From Sabulicella rubraurantiaca (GTDB taxonomy: Bacteria > Pseudomonadota > Alphaproteobacteria > Acetobacterales > Acetobacteraceae): a stretch of DNA of 64,000 bases. Positions within the stretch are counted from its first letter, which is position 1. Every line of letters begins with the position of its first letter. Below the pieces are notes generated by a model. That model saw only the letters and a list, made by a program, of their open reading frames with translations. It was not told where the DNA came from and did not search any database. Made by a program: the position numbers and the translations under genes. The stretch lies in NCBI RefSeq assembly GCF_017355885.1, contig NZ_JAFEUU010000008.1:1-64000 (forward strand), given 5' to 3'. Below, in pieces: positions 17,130-25,765 of this stretch.

Positions 17130-17924
17130 ATGAAGGCGTCAGGCGAGATGCTGTTCGCCAAGCAGGACCACGTTGCGACGATCACGCTTAATCGGCCGGA
17201 CCGGATGAATGCCTGGACCACGACGATGGAGCAGGAGTTGCGAGAGCTGCTTTCTCAGGCCTCCCGCGACGACGAGGTCCGCGTCATCGTTCTGACCGGT
17301 GCAGGCCGTGCCTTCTGTGCCGGGGCTGACATGGGCAGGCTCGTCAATTCTGCGAACAGCGTGCCTGGCACACTTGAGCAATCGGCTAAGGACGACCTGG
17401 ATCAGCGCTATAGCTACATCATGGCTGTCCCCAAGCCGGTGCTTGCAGGGATCAATGGCGCTGTTGCCGGGGTTGGTCTTTGTCTCACCCTTTTCTGTGA
17501 CCTCCGCTACATGGCCGCTGGCACCAAGTTGACGACTGCTTTCGCGCGCCGCGGATTAATCGCTGAACACGGAAGCGCGTGGATGCTGCGCCGCCTGATC
17601 GGCCCGATGAATGCGGCGGACATCCTGCTCACGGGCCGGCCGGTGGAAGCTGAGGAAGCGGAGCGCATGGGCTTGGTGCGCGTTCTGCCGCGCGAGGATT
17701 TTCATCAGCAGCTGCAGAGCCGCGCTGCAGAAATCGCGGCGCTCTGCTCGCCGCGTTCCCAGCGCGTTATCAAGCGCCAGCTCAATCAGGCCATCTTCCA
17801 GAGCCTCGCAGAAGCAACTCGGCTATCCGAAGAGGAGGCGCTGCTCTGTCGAGGCACCGATGACTACAAGGAAGGTGTCGCTCATTTCGTTGAGAAGCGC
17901 GCGCCACGCTTCACCGGCACCTGA
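17130..17924 (+). CDS. Enoyl-CoA hydratase/isomerase family protein
   Basis: 264-aa crotonase. Oxyanion-hole segments are AFCAGADMGRL and GINGAVAGVGLCLTLFCDLRY; FARRGLIAEHGSAWMLRRLIG places Glu in the GLIAEHG stretch at the site of a usual catalytic acid. The C-terminal QRVIKRQLNQAI and EGVAHFVEKRAPRF are typical. The start at 17130 (not an in-frame ATG 45 bases earlier) is supported by AAAGGA seven bases upstream. It runs 20 bp ahead of a Bug binding-protein gene, suggesting uptake and catabolism of one carboxylate, probably under the divergent IclR. Confidence 0.92.
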   Translation: MKASGEMLFAKQDHVATITLNRPDRMNAWTTTMEQELRELLSQASRDDEVRVIVLTGAGRAFCAGADMGRLVNSANSVPGTLEQSAKDDLDQRYSYIMAVPKPVLAGINGAVAGVGLCLTLFCDLRYMAAGTKLTTAFARRGLIAEHGSAWMLRRLIGPMNAADILLTGRPVEAEEAERMGLVRVLPREDFHQQLQSRAAEIAALCSPRSQRVIKRQLNQAIFQSLAEATRLSEEEALLCRGTDDYKEGVAHFVEKRAPRFTGT

Positions 17925-17944
17925 TCTGGGAGGGGGAGAGTATC

Positions 17945-18919
17945 ATGAACGACGCATCGATCACTCGCCGAAAGTTTGGCCTGATCGGAATCGGCTCCGC
18001 TTTGGCTACCCCATCCCGTGCGGACGAGAACTATCCAAGTCGGCCTCTCAAGATCATCGTGCCGTTTGGCCCGGGCGGATCGGGAGACATCTCCGCACGT
18101 CTCTGTGCCCAGTACATCGAAGCCACGGCCAAGCAGCCTGTCGTCGTCGAAAACAGGCCTGGCGCCAACGGCGTGATCGGCACCATGGAGGTGCGGCGCG
18201 CGCCTGCTGATGGCTATACGCTGCTTCTTTGCACGACGAGCACGCATGCAGCGAACCCCAGCCTCATTCGAAACCTGCCCTACGATCCCGGAGCCGATTT
18301 CGACGTCGTCGGGATGTTCGGATCGGCAGGCAGCTTCTTCATCGTCAGGCCTGACTCCCCCTGGCGTAGTGTGCCCGATCTCGTCGACGCCGCGCGGGCC
18401 CAGCCTGGCCGCTACACCTTCGCCTATTTCAACACGGCCTCGCGACTGCCCCCTGAGGTCTTGAACAAGGTCGCTCAGATTCAGCTGCTGGGCGTGCCAT
18501 ATCGAGCCGTGGGCGGTGCCATGACCGACCTGATTGCCGGGCGGATCGACTTCATCGTTCAGGAAACGTCCGCCGCGGACAGCTATCTCCGGAACAACCA
18601 GGTTCGAGCTATCGCGGTGACGCGCGCGCAGCGTTGGGATCGGTATCCAGACCTGCCGTCCGTCGCCGAGTACTACCCAGACGTTGCGCTTCCCGGCCTC
18701 CTCGGTCTCGCGGTGCCCAAGGGAACCCCGCTTCCCGTGATGCAGCGACTGAATGAGCTTGCGGTCGGAGCCCTCAACTCGAGCCCAATGCGAGAGCGGC
18801 TGGAAGAGTTCGGCCACACCATCGGACGCTTCAGTCTTGAGGATTGTGCCGCCTACACCCGTGATCTCCGCGAGCGCTTTGCACGCTACATCGCGATGGC
18901 GGGTATCGAACCGGAGTAG
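17945..18919 (+). CDS. Bug/TctC-family TTT substrate-binding protein
   Basis: 324-aa periplasmic receptor. The signal region TRRKFGLIGIGSALATPSRA has twin Arg like a Tat signal, though the family is often Sec-exported. Family marks are LKIIVPFGPGGSGDISAR, VVENRPGANGVIG, APADGYTLLL and a late PDLPSVAEYYPDV. GGGAGGGGGAGAG precedes the ATG. Placed with a crotonase under a likely IclR regulator, it probably imports the acid that CaiB and the crotonases process; no permease genes are linked. Confidence 0.93.
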   Translation: MNDASITRRKFGLIGIGSALATPSRADENYPSRPLKIIVPFGPGGSGDISARLCAQYIEATAKQPVVVENRPGANGVIGTMEVRRAPADGYTLLLCTTSTHAANPSLIRNLPYDPGADFDVVGMFGSAGSFFIVRPDSPWRSVPDLVDAARAQPGRYTFAYFNTASRLPPEVLNKVAQIQLLGVPYRAVGGAMTDLIAGRIDFIVQETSAADSYLRNNQVRAIAVTRAQRWDRYPDLPSVAEYYPDVALPGLLGLAVPKGTPLPVMQRLNELAVGALNSSPMRERLEEFGHTIGRFSLEDCAAYTRDLRERFARYIAMAGIEPE

Positions 18920-19022
18920 GGGCACTGGGATCGAGAAGTTTCTGCCTCGGCAGCTGAAGCCTTCACTGGGCTTCGTGGGACCTCTGACGATCTGACGGGT
19001 ACAAAGGTCGCTCCCGCCAGCC

Positions 19023-19418
19023 TCAGCTCGACGTATCGAGTTCGGCGCCCTCGAAGCGCGGCGCCTCTGGCTTCCCTTGGGATTCGATCGTGTCGGCTAG
19101 ATCGCGCAGGGCCTTCGCCATGGCCTGCACCGACTGTGCCTTCTCCTCGAGTGCAGCTACCTGCCTCAAAGCGGTGGACCGCACCTCCTCTGGTGCCTTC
19201 CGATCGTCCTCCCACAGAGCCAGAATGGTCTTCACCTCGGCGAGCGGGAAGTTCAGTTCCCGGGTGTGCCGGATGAAGCGCAGGATCGAAACCGTCTTCT
19301 CCGAATAGGAGCGGTAGTTGTTGGCCAAGCGCTCCGGCCGGACCAAGCCCAATGTCTCGTAGTGCCGGATCATCTTCGCTGAAACACCACTCCGGTTGGC
19401 GGCCTCGCCAATATTCAT
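19023..19418 (-). CDS. MerR family transcriptional regulator (CueR/HmrR-like body)
   Basis: 131 aa. The N-terminal MNIGEAANRSGVSAKMIRHYETLGL with RLANNYRSYSEKTV is a clear MerR DNA-binding domain, followed by a dimer helix and a short C-terminal tail. The overall match is to copper/heavy-metal regulators, yet there is no Cys in the protein, so the metal-binding Cys pair of CueR is absent. It therefore probably senses something else or is a constitutive activator. It is monocistronic; no metal efflux gene is adjacent. Confidence 0.9.
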   Translation of the reverse strand: MNIGEAANRSGVSAKMIRHYETLGLVRPERLANNYRSYSEKTVSILRFIRHTRELNFPLAEVKTILALWEDDRKAPEEVRSTALRQVAALEEKAQSVQAMAKALRDLADTIESQGKPEAPRFEGAELDTSS

Positions 19419-19597
19419 CGCGGCACTCCTGTTCCTGAACGTCTGCCCTCATTCCTTAACGCTTGGGGCTAACCTTCCGATGCGGCAGAATAGAACACTT
19501 TGACAGAATGGAAGAGGAGCGTGCCGTGGGCTTCGGCCGAAGGCCTCTGCGCTTCCCTGAGCGGCAACTGGCGGCCTTGGGGGTTGCTTAGGGACGC

Positions 19598-19774
19598 ATG
19601 GCGAATCCCTGGACCAAAAAGAATCCCTTTCTCAGCATGGCCCTGAGCGCCGCCAATGCCTGGGCGGGTGCGGCGCGGGGCATCATGACGGCACAGGCCA
19701 AGCGCCAGCTCTCCGCCGCGGCCAAGAGCGGCAAGCCGGCAACGGGCAGGAAGCGGTCGAAGAAGCGGGGCTGA
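19598..19774 (+). CDS. Small conserved basic protein (58 aa)
   Basis: Reads MANPWTKKNPFLSMALSAAN, then AWAGAARGIMTAQAKRQ and a basic Lys/Arg tail ending RKRSKKRG. MxNPWxKKNPxxSMxLSxAN is a pattern I associate with a widespread small protein family of Proteobacteria, often annotated only as hypothetical. The product is strongly basic, suggesting nucleic-acid or phasin-like surface binding, but function is unknown. No strong ribosome site is visible (GGGAC lies before the ATG). Confidence 0.65.
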   Translation: MANPWTKKNPFLSMALSAANAWAGAARGIMTAQAKRQLSAAAKSGKPATGRKRSKKRG

Positions 19775-19785
19775 GAGGGCAGGGG

Positions 19786-19974
19786 ATGTGCAGTCTCTAC
19801 AGCATGAGCAGCAATCAGCGGGCGCTGGTCGAGCTGATGCGGGTGAATGAGAACTGCATCGGAAACCTACCGTCGCTTCCCGCCATCCACCCTGAACGCG
19901 CAATCCTGGCTTTGCTGCCAGTCATGGCGCCAACGAGAAAAGATCACCTCGCCGTCGGCAGCGATGCGGCCTAG
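19786..19974 (+). pseudogene. SRAP (YedK/HMCES-like) N-terminal remnant
   Basis: MCSLYSMSSNQRALVELMRV, then GNLPSLPAIHPE, matches the first ~40 residues of SOS-response-associated peptidases, including the essential Cys2 that crosslinks to abasic sites. After IHPE the frame loses the family pattern and stops at 19974; no frame continues the domain. GGCAGGGG precedes the ATG. Probably a truncated copy with no activity, although the short product could still be made. Confidence 0.6.
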
Positions 19975-20119
19975 CCGGAAGCCCTCCGCCGAATCCGATA
20001 TTGACGGTGCTGCCCGGCATGGGGGCCTACGTCCTGCCAGCCATCAGGTAGCCCACTAGCGGGTTGGCACCAGGATGCGACGTCCGGTCGTGTCTCGGCT
20101 TGGCAGCTGCGCCTGACCA

Positions 20120-21286
20120 CTACTGGTTGCGCCCAGGCGGCAGTGCGGTCCGGGCACGAAGCCACTCTCCGAGTTCTTGGTCCTCCAGGGCATAAGAGCC
20201 TCGGGCACTCTTCCACACGAGATTCCGGCCGCGCAGCACCTCGATCGCTGCCTGTGCCTCGCTCGCGGAAACCGGGGCACCGTTCCGCTCGGCATAGGCG
20301 GCGAGGGAGGCTGACGAGAAGGGCGCGAAGCCCTCGGCCGTTTCGGCGATCCGCAGGAGGATAGCCTGTTGGAGCGGCGACAGGCCGCCGAACTCGCCAT
20401 CAAACTCCTCCCAGATGCGCTCACGCAGGGCGCGCGCCCCGTCGGCGAGTGCCACCTGGAGGGCCGGTGCCCCGGCCTCGCTGAGGGCGGCCCGCTCAAG
20501 CTCGCGGCGGAGCAATTCGGGACGCTGACCGAGCGCTGTAAAGGCCGCCCAGACACCATTCGGCTCAAAGCGGTTGCCTTCCGCGAGCCGCGCGTTGAGC
20601 CAAGCCGTGTAGGCGTCGGAGAAGTCGCGCCCGAGGCGGGGCAGATCGGACACCTCGCCGCCGAAGAAGGGTTGGTCGCGCCGGAGTACCAGATGGGCGA
20701 GCTTGTCCCGGTGGGAACCGGTCATCACGAGGAGGAGGCGCCGCCCTTTGTCCGTGGCACCGAGTGCGTCGCGCGCCGCCTTCAGGGCGAACATGGCGTC
20801 CGCTCCGGCTTCGGTGGTGAGGGCATGCTGGGCCTCATCGATGATGAGCGCCACCGGGCCTCCCGCCCGCTCGGTCACAGCCCGCAAAGCGTCCGTCAGT
20901 GTTGGGCCGTCTGGGGCGCCGATCTGGTCGAGGTCGAAGGAGACCCAACTGCCGAGTCCGGCCTTTGTCAGCCCTGCGCGGCGGGCTGCTCGCACCACCG
21001 AGCCGTCAAGGGTTCGGAGCGCGCCCCGGATGGCGTCCGCGATCAGGGCAGCGGGATCCCGTTGGCGGTCTGCCCAGAGGTCGACATAGACGACCTCGAC
21101 GCCGCGGGCGCGGAGTTCGTCACCAAGATCGTTCTTAACGAAGGTCGTCTTGCCCGTGCGCCGTGGCGCGGCGAGGAACAGTCCCGAAGTGCGGTCGAAA
21201 GGACCGACGCCCAAGAGGGCATCCGCATAGCCCCGTGCGAGAGCCGGACGCCGGAAGACGAAGGGCTGCGGACTGGCTGCCTCCAC
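20120..21286 (-). CDS. AAA-type ATPase, stand-alone, divergent from Fic gene
   Basis: 388 aa. AAPRRTGKTTF is Walker A and VALIIDEAQHALT is Walker B; VMTGSHRDKL follows as sensor I-like (Ser/His). The body matches ATPases of the archaeal AAA/STAND type, with LGRDFSDAYTAWLNARL as a lid helix and a C-terminal winged-helix-like part (LSPLQQAILLRIAETAEGF). No effector domain is fused. It faces the Fic gene across a 168-bp region with a palindrome, so the pair may be co-regulated. Role unknown: remodelling of a partner or a stress/defence switch are both possible. Confidence 0.8.
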   Translation of the reverse strand: MEAASPQPFVFRRPALARGYADALLGVGPFDRTSGLFLAAPRRTGKTTFVKNDLGDELRARGVEVVYVDLWADRQRDPAALIADAIRGALRTLDGSVVRAARRAGLTKAGLGSWVSFDLDQIGAPDGPTLTDALRAVTERAGGPVALIIDEAQHALTTEAGADAMFALKAARDALGATDKGRRLLLVMTGSHRDKLAHLVLRRDQPFFGGEVSDLPRLGRDFSDAYTAWLNARLAEGNRFEPNGVWAAFTALGQRPELLRRELERAALSEAGAPALQVALADGARALRERIWEEFDGEFGGLSPLQQAILLRIAETAEGFAPFSSASLAAYAERNGAPVSASEAQAAIEVLRGRNLVWKSARGSYALEDQELGEWLRARTALPPGRNQ

Positions 21287-21311
21287 GCTTTATCCCCAAT
21301 TATTGTGCTGA

Positions 21312-21324
21312 CCATAAATTATGG
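21312..21324. promoter_or_regulatory. Perfect palindrome between AAA-ATPase and Fic genes
   Basis: CCATAAaTTATGG is a 13-bp perfect inverted repeat around A21318, with further CCATAAA at 21331. It lies in the AT-rich spacer between two divergent starts, 26 bp from the ATPase start. A regulator of either gene could bind here; both proteins carry winged-helix-like parts. Confidence 0.45.
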
Positions 21325-21454
21325 CCAGAGCCATAAAACGCAATAAGCGGTGGGCAACGTTCGCCCCGGCGCTGCGCCACAGAGAGCAGCCGAGGTGTGG
21401 TGACAAGGCGAAACCTTGCATATGGAGTGCCCAAAGCCTTTTATAATCAATTTT

Positions 21455-22699
21455 ATGCCCACTTCCTTGACGAAGAGACGGTCTTTGCGCGGTGACCTCG
21501 CCCCGCCGCTGCAGGAACTCGCCCTGCCGCCGAGGGTAATCGGCCAGGTCTCTGCGGCACAGGCCACGCTCGCGGCGCTCAGTGCCCGTCTGGGGCCGCA
21601 GAAGAACCCATTCTCCGTCACTCGCCTGCTCGCGCGGGAGGAGGCCGTGCGATCGTCGGCCATCGAAGGGGCCAAGACCACCCTCGACCAACTGCTCCAA
21701 GCCGAGCCGGTCCTCGACGACGCCGAGGCCAGGACCAAGGGCAGGGACGGGGGCAGGGGCAAGCCTGACGAACTCGCCACGGTCCGGGCCTATGCCATGG
21801 CGCTGGAAGATCGTCTCGCACAACCCTCCGCCCTCAACGTCGAATGTATTCTCACCCTGCACCGCCAGGTGTTTTCGGCCGCGCCGGAGTTCGCCGGCGG
21901 TCGGAAAGGACCAGCCGGGGCATGGCGCGGTCGAGAGGTCCGGATCGGCCGGAGCCGCGACACCTCGGAGGCGACCTCCATCCCGCCAGCGCACGCTCTC
22001 GTCCCCCGGCTGATGGACGAGCACGCCGCTTGGCTCGCGGCCACTGCCGGAGATGAGACCAAGCTTGCGCTGCCGATCCGGCTGGCGCTGGCGCATGCCC
22101 ATTTCGAAGCGGTCCACCCCTTCACCGACGGCAACGGCCGCATCGGGCGGATGCTGCTGTGGCTCATGCTGGCCGAGGAGGGCTTTGTCCCAGTCCCGCT
22201 GTCGCGCCTGCTCGAAGCCGAGAGGCCGCGCTACGACGAGGCGCTGCGTTTCGCTCAGCAGAAGCAGGATCTCGTGCCTCTCGTCCTTCTCCTGTGCGAC
22301 GCCATCGTGGAGGGGGTGAAGTTCACCGAGGCGCTGGACAGGCGGCTTTCGCCGCTTCCCGACCACTGGTGGGACACGGCACGCTGGCCGGGTCAGCGTC
22401 CTCCCCGTCAGGGCAGCGCTGGCAACCGGCTGCTTGACCTCTTGCCCGTCTATCCGGTGGTGACCGTCGGCACGGTGGCGCGCCACCTCGGCGTGAGCCG
22501 ACAGGCCGCGAACCTCGCCGTTCAGGAACTGGCAGAGGCGAAGGTGCTCGCCGAGCGGAACGGGTGGCGTCGGAACCGGGTCTTTGTCTGCCGCGAGGCC
22601 CTGGCTGCTATCGCCGAGAATGCGCACCAGGGATTCATGCCGGTGAGCTTGTGCAACGCAGCGCCGCCGCCGGCGAGATTGCGGTGCGCCTGTCCCTGA
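21455..22699 (+). CDS. Fic family protein (AMPylator-type)
   Basis: 414 aa. The catalytic motif HPFTDGNGRIGR is intact (about residue 215), with the His for transfer and the Asp/Gly/Asn loop for the phosphate. SSAIEG near residue 68 fits the (S/T)xxxE(G/N) inhibitory helix of class II Fic proteins, so the enzyme is likely self-inhibited until its N-terminal region moves. The C-terminus has a winged helix (VGTVARHLGVSRQAANLAVQEL), possibly autoregulating. ATG at 21455 is chosen over one 39 bases upstream. The last ~25 residues look like read-through into foreign sequence. Confidence 0.93.
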   Translation: MPTSLTKRRSLRGDLAPPLQELALPPRVIGQVSAAQATLAALSARLGPQKNPFSVTRLLAREEAVRSSAIEGAKTTLDQLLQAEPVLDDAEARTKGRDGGRGKPDELATVRAYAMALEDRLAQPSALNVECILTLHRQVFSAAPEFAGGRKGPAGAWRGREVRIGRSRDTSEATSIPPAHALVPRLMDEHAAWLAATAGDETKLALPIRLALAHAHFEAVHPFTDGNGRIGRMLLWLMLAEEGFVPVPLSRLLEAERPRYDEALRFAQQKQDLVPLVLLLCDAIVEGVKFTEALDRRLSPLPDHWWDTARWPGQRPPRQGSAGNRLLDLLPVYPVVTVGTVARHLGVSRQAANLAVQELAEAKVLAERNGWRRNRVFVCREALAAIAENAHQGFMPVSLCNAAPPPARLRCACP

Positions 22700-22805
22700 G
22701 CTTGTAGAGCAGCTGATAGGACAGCCCCATCATCGCGGCCGTCTGGGGCAGGGTGAGGCCGAGCGGGGGCAATGCGTGGCGGCTACCCATAAATTCCCGC
22801 ATCAT
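22635..22805 (-). pseudogene. Possible helix-turn-helix remnant antisense to fic 3' end
   Basis: A 56-codon minus-strand frame with GC-rich third positions reads ALPPLGLTLPQTAAMMGLSY, then QLLYKLRDRRTAISPAA, the pattern of a short excisionase/MerR-like helix-turn-helix. It overlaps the last 65 bases of fic, so one of the two frames has been extended by rearrangement. No ribosome site is visible. Low confidence. Confidence 0.3.
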
Positions 22806-22818
22806 CGGCCGGCTTGGT

Positions 22819-23232
22819 TCACGGCCTACGGCAGTTGCGGATGCGGATTGCCGGTCGGCCTCCGTTCGAACTGCTGTCATGCACCACCATGAACAGATAG
22901 ACACTGAAGTTCGGATTGAGGGTGCGGGCAAACTGAGACACCTGCGTCGAGCCGGCTGATAGAGTGTATGAGTTGTTGCTGTTCAAGGTCGGATAGACAT
23001 CGCTCGGGAAGTTCTCAAACGAGAGATTGAAGGCGACCCTTCCGGCATCCTGATTGCGCAGGGTGACGTCGAAGTAACGCGTACCCGTTGCGACAACGAC
23101 GTCGCCGGCCGTGACAACACGGACTTCGTAGGAGACGGGAGCAATGCGCCCAGCACAGGGGAACTGCTGCGCCTCAGCGGATACCGCAAGGAGCAATGCG
23201 GCGAGTGTGCAAAACACGGCGGTCTTGTTCAT
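22819..23232 (-). CDS. Secreted hypothetical protein
   Basis: 137 aa. A signal peptide (MNKTAVFCTLAALLLAVSAEAQ) is followed by a beta-rich, mostly polar domain with two Cys, one near the start of the mature protein (FPCAG) and one at its end (RIRNCRRP), which could form a disulfide. GGAGGGAAG lies just before the ATG at 23232, which fixes the start against a longer frame to 23331. It is not recognised. Periplasmic or extracellular location is inferred from the signal. Confidence 0.7.
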   Translation of the reverse strand: MNKTAVFCTLAALLLAVSAEAQQFPCAGRIAPVSYEVRVVTAGDVVVATGTRYFDVTLRNQDAGRVAFNLSFENFPSDVYPTLNSNNSYTLSAGSTQVSQFARTLNPNFSVYLFMVVHDSSSNGGRPAIRIRNCRRP

Positions 23233-23372
23233 GGACTTCCCTCCAACCGCAGCATCATCAGCAGCACGGCGAGGTATGACCAATCGGGAAGACCTATCAG
23301 GCCGAGAGGCGCCTGTGCGGGCGTCAAACAAGTGCCGTCGTCGCGACCAAATGGAACAACCCTATCTGTTCG

Positions 23373-23753
23373 CTACCTCTCGGGCACACTGCCGCGTGTG
23401 CCGCCTAGGGCCGGGTAGTTGCTGGCATCCCCCGGGGCTTGCAGCGCGTCGAGGCGAGCGCGCATCGCCGCGATTTCGACCGTTTGGCTCGCCATGATCC
23501 CCTCGGCGAGCTGTCTCGTAAGCGGATCACGACCATGCAGTAACACCAGGCGTGCCATCTCCACCGCGCCTTCGTGGTGCGGAATCATCATGGCAAGGAA
23601 GTCCTCATCGGGCTGCCCGCTCTGCGGTGCAGCGTGCATCGCCTCCATCATGCGTGTCATGGCCTCCGCCATCGAAGCGGTGAAGGCCTGTCCGTCCAGA
23701 GCCAGCACGCGGGATTCGGCGCTCCCACCGTGTACTGGGCCAGCGCCGCTCAT
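23373..23753 (-). CDS. DUF305 family protein
   Basis: 126 aa. DEDFLAMMIPHHEGAVEMAR, then ASQTVEIAAMRARL, is the helical ferritin-like DUF305 core; the Met/His-rich motif is often linked to copper tolerance. Unlike most members it has no signal peptide, because its ATG overlaps the stop of the upstream frame (ATGA at 23750-23753), implying coupled translation. The upstream partner is only a fragment, so export or function of this copy is doubtful. Confidence 0.8.
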   Translation of the reverse strand: MSGAGPVHGGSAESRVLALDGQAFTASMAEAMTRMMEAMHAAPQSGQPDEDFLAMMIPHHEGAVEMARLVLLHGRDPLTRQLAEGIMASQTVEIAAMRARLDALQAPGDASNYPALGGTRGSVPER

Positions 23754-23941
23754 CCGGTGACACTCGGTGTGCCCGGGCGGACGAAAACCAGATTGATGCC
23801 CTTCTTGTTGCGCAGCCGCCCCGACGGTAGGGCCAGGTCGTCCAGCGCTATGCGGTCAATAAATCGCGGCCGGAACGGGTCGGTCACGTCGAGCACTGTG
23901 CACAGGGTCTGGCCCTCTCCGGGTGTGCCCGTCGATTTCAT
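23750..23941 (-). pseudogene. C-terminal remnant upstream of DUF305 (LVIVD-repeat-like)
   Basis: 63 codons. LCTVLDVTDPFRPRFIDRI has the V-D-V/T-DP-x-P pattern of LVIVD beta-propeller repeats; the tail LRNKKGINLVFVRPG looks like a protein C-terminus. An in-frame TAG lies just two codons before the ATG, so the N-terminal part is lost. It is coupled by ATGA to the DUF305 gene. Such a pair fits a metal-handling exported unit, inferred only from the repeat-like pattern. Confidence 0.45.
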
Positions 23942-24196
23942 CCACTAGTTCTTTTTCGCGGAAGCTTTGGTGCCAAATGGTGAGACGTTCGCCATACCCG
24001 CGACGAGGTCAGGCATCGCCCAAACGCCCGCGGCGCGCCGCCAGCCCGGCCGCGAACTCCGGCAGCAACTCGTCGCCTGGCGCCGGTGGGTTGCCCGCGC
24101 GTGCGTGCACACGGAAGCGCTCGCGGAAACTGGAACTGTCCCTCCGGCTCTCTCCGGACCGGTAGGTAACCTGCAGAAGCGGTGGGCGGCCAGGGT

Positions 24197-25072
24197 TCAG
24201 TCCTCGGCGTAGTCGGCGAGATCGACGGTCTTGATGCTGAAATCAACCCGATCAGACCTGCGGGCCGCCTCGCGCAGCAAGTTCTTGCTGCCTGAAAGCA
24301 AATCTTCGAGTGAGCGGAAGGGGAAGTCGGTTTCTTCTCCATCCTCGGACTTGATCACGAGGGCCTTGCCGGGCCGCGAGGGGGCCGAGCCGGGCTCCTT
24401 GGACGAGGAAGGCGGCGTCGGTCCCCGTCGGCCCCTTCCCGTGTCCTTTGCCTCAGACCGAGGCTCGGGCGGAGTTGTCGGCGGCGGGGCCGCCGCTGGA
24501 GGGGGACCTTTGGCCGGCGTGAGGGGAACGGGCGAAACGGCATCGGAAAGCAGGGGCCGCGCTTCCGAGGCGGACTGAGCTTCTGGCGATTGCCCCTCAC
24601 CCGTCGGCTGAGGCGCCACGGCGACAGGCAAGGCGAAGCTGAACAAATCCTCTGCCTCCCTTCGCGCGGGCGAAGCCGTTGGCACGGTTGCTTCGGCGGC
24701 CGCCGCGCGATCCCTCGAGACATGTTCATCATCAAGGGAGCTTTTCGACCCGGTGGTGCCGGTCGCCTCCGCCTCGGAGGCGGAAACGTCCTCTGCCAGT
24801 GCGCCGGCTTCGCTCGTTGCTTCGAGATCCTCTGCCGCAACCATCCCCGGGACCACGGGGATGATCTCGACTTTTCCTCCGGCCGCAACGCTTGCGGCTG
24901 GCGAATGAAGCCCTTGATTTTCTGCTTCAATGGCTCGCTGCTTGCGGGCGATGATGGTGATGTTGGCCGGGGTGACCCCGAACTCGGCAGCGATCTTCTT
25001 GGTTGGCTCCCGGGCCTCGACGCGTCGAAGGATGTCGGGCCAGTGGCTGCGGGTGATCTTGATGGCGGGCAT
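24197..25072 (-). CDS. Hypothetical protein with N-terminal HTH and disordered middle
   Basis: 291 aa, three zones. Residues 1-45 (KITRSHWPDILRRVEAREP, then KKIAAEFGVTPANITIIARK) look like a helix-turn-helix. Residues 60-235 are Ala/Pro/Glu/Ser-rich and probably unstructured. The last 50 residues (FRSLEDLLSGSKNLLREAAR, SIKTVDLADYAED) look like a second helical domain. Not recognised; a DNA-binding protein with a flexible linker is plausible. It stands alone on the minus strand. Confidence 0.55.
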   Translation of the reverse strand: MPAIKITRSHWPDILRRVEAREPTKKIAAEFGVTPANITIIARKQRAIEAENQGLHSPAASVAAGGKVEIIPVVPGMVAAEDLEATSEAGALAEDVSASEAEATGTTGSKSSLDDEHVSRDRAAAAEATVPTASPARREAEDLFSFALPVAVAPQPTGEGQSPEAQSASEARPLLSDAVSPVPLTPAKGPPPAAAPPPTTPPEPRSEAKDTGRGRRGPTPPSSSKEPGSAPSRPGKALVIKSEDGEETDFPFRSLEDLLSGSKNLLREAARRSDRVDFSIKTVDLADYAED

Positions 25073-25765
25073 CGGGGAGGCCTGTCTGCGGAGGCGGGCG
25101 GGGCCGCGCGGTCTGAGAGAGCAAAGAAGGATCTGGTGGCGAGACGTCGCACTCGCCAGGGCGATGCGCCAGTGAGGTGTAGCGAAAGCCGGTCAATCTT
25201 CACTGCCGGGCCGAAGGAGGTCATCAAGGGCCAACTGGCAGCGGTTGACGTTCAGGGTTGTCACCGATGGCGCGGCGCTTGGTGATGACTGGCGTGCCAT
25301 CGGCCGACATCCGATCGGACCCCTGCTTTTGCCGATGTCCCTTACGCCGAGGGCAAGCCTGCCTGGCCATCCCTGGCGGTGTTCAGCGTGCTGCAGACGG
25401 TGTGTCAGAATCTCTCTGACGTGGAGCTGAATACTCCCAGACCGACTTGCTCCGGCGCTCGGAGACTGAGTCTACAGCCGCCTGAGTGTCGCAGGGTCGG
25501 AGGGGCGCATGCGTGCCTTCCGCTTCGCCGCGGGGGTTGAGGCGCCGTTCCATGGATCCTCGACTATGTCCAGATCGAGCTGGAGTTGGTGGCGCTGCTT
25601 CTTCAGCGGCCACCCGAGCGCCGCACTGTGGGTTTCGAAGGCGCGAATTTCGAGTAGAACCCATAGGCCAGCTGCGGAAACCAGCAGGCCTGATGAACAG
25701 GTCCAAATGACCAGCGAGCAGTGGAATCGTCTGATCGAAGACCGGGTTAAACGGCGAGAACGCCC
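25073..25765. other. Gene-poor stretch containing IS debris
   Basis: About 690 bp. Apart from the transposase fragment at 25328-25429, listed separately, no frame on either strand is recognisable. Short plus-strand frames from 25486 and 25509 have no ribosome site and look like shadows or decayed sequence. Confidence 0.5.
25328..25429 (+). pseudogene. IS5-type transposase N-terminal fragment
   Basis: 34 codons: VPYAEGKPAWPSLAVFSVLQ, then NLSDVEL, matches the N-terminal region of IS5-family transposases (VPYxxGRPxWPxxxxxKxLLLQxxYxLSDxELE). No downstream frame continues the catalytic domain. It is a relic, distinct from the IS5 remnant at 7.9-8.7 kb. Confidence 0.45.

Noticed and set aside
20369-21346. 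325-codon plus-strand frame antisense to the AAA-ATPase
   Set aside because: Walker motifs and good codon use lie on the minus strand; the plus frame lacks any motif.
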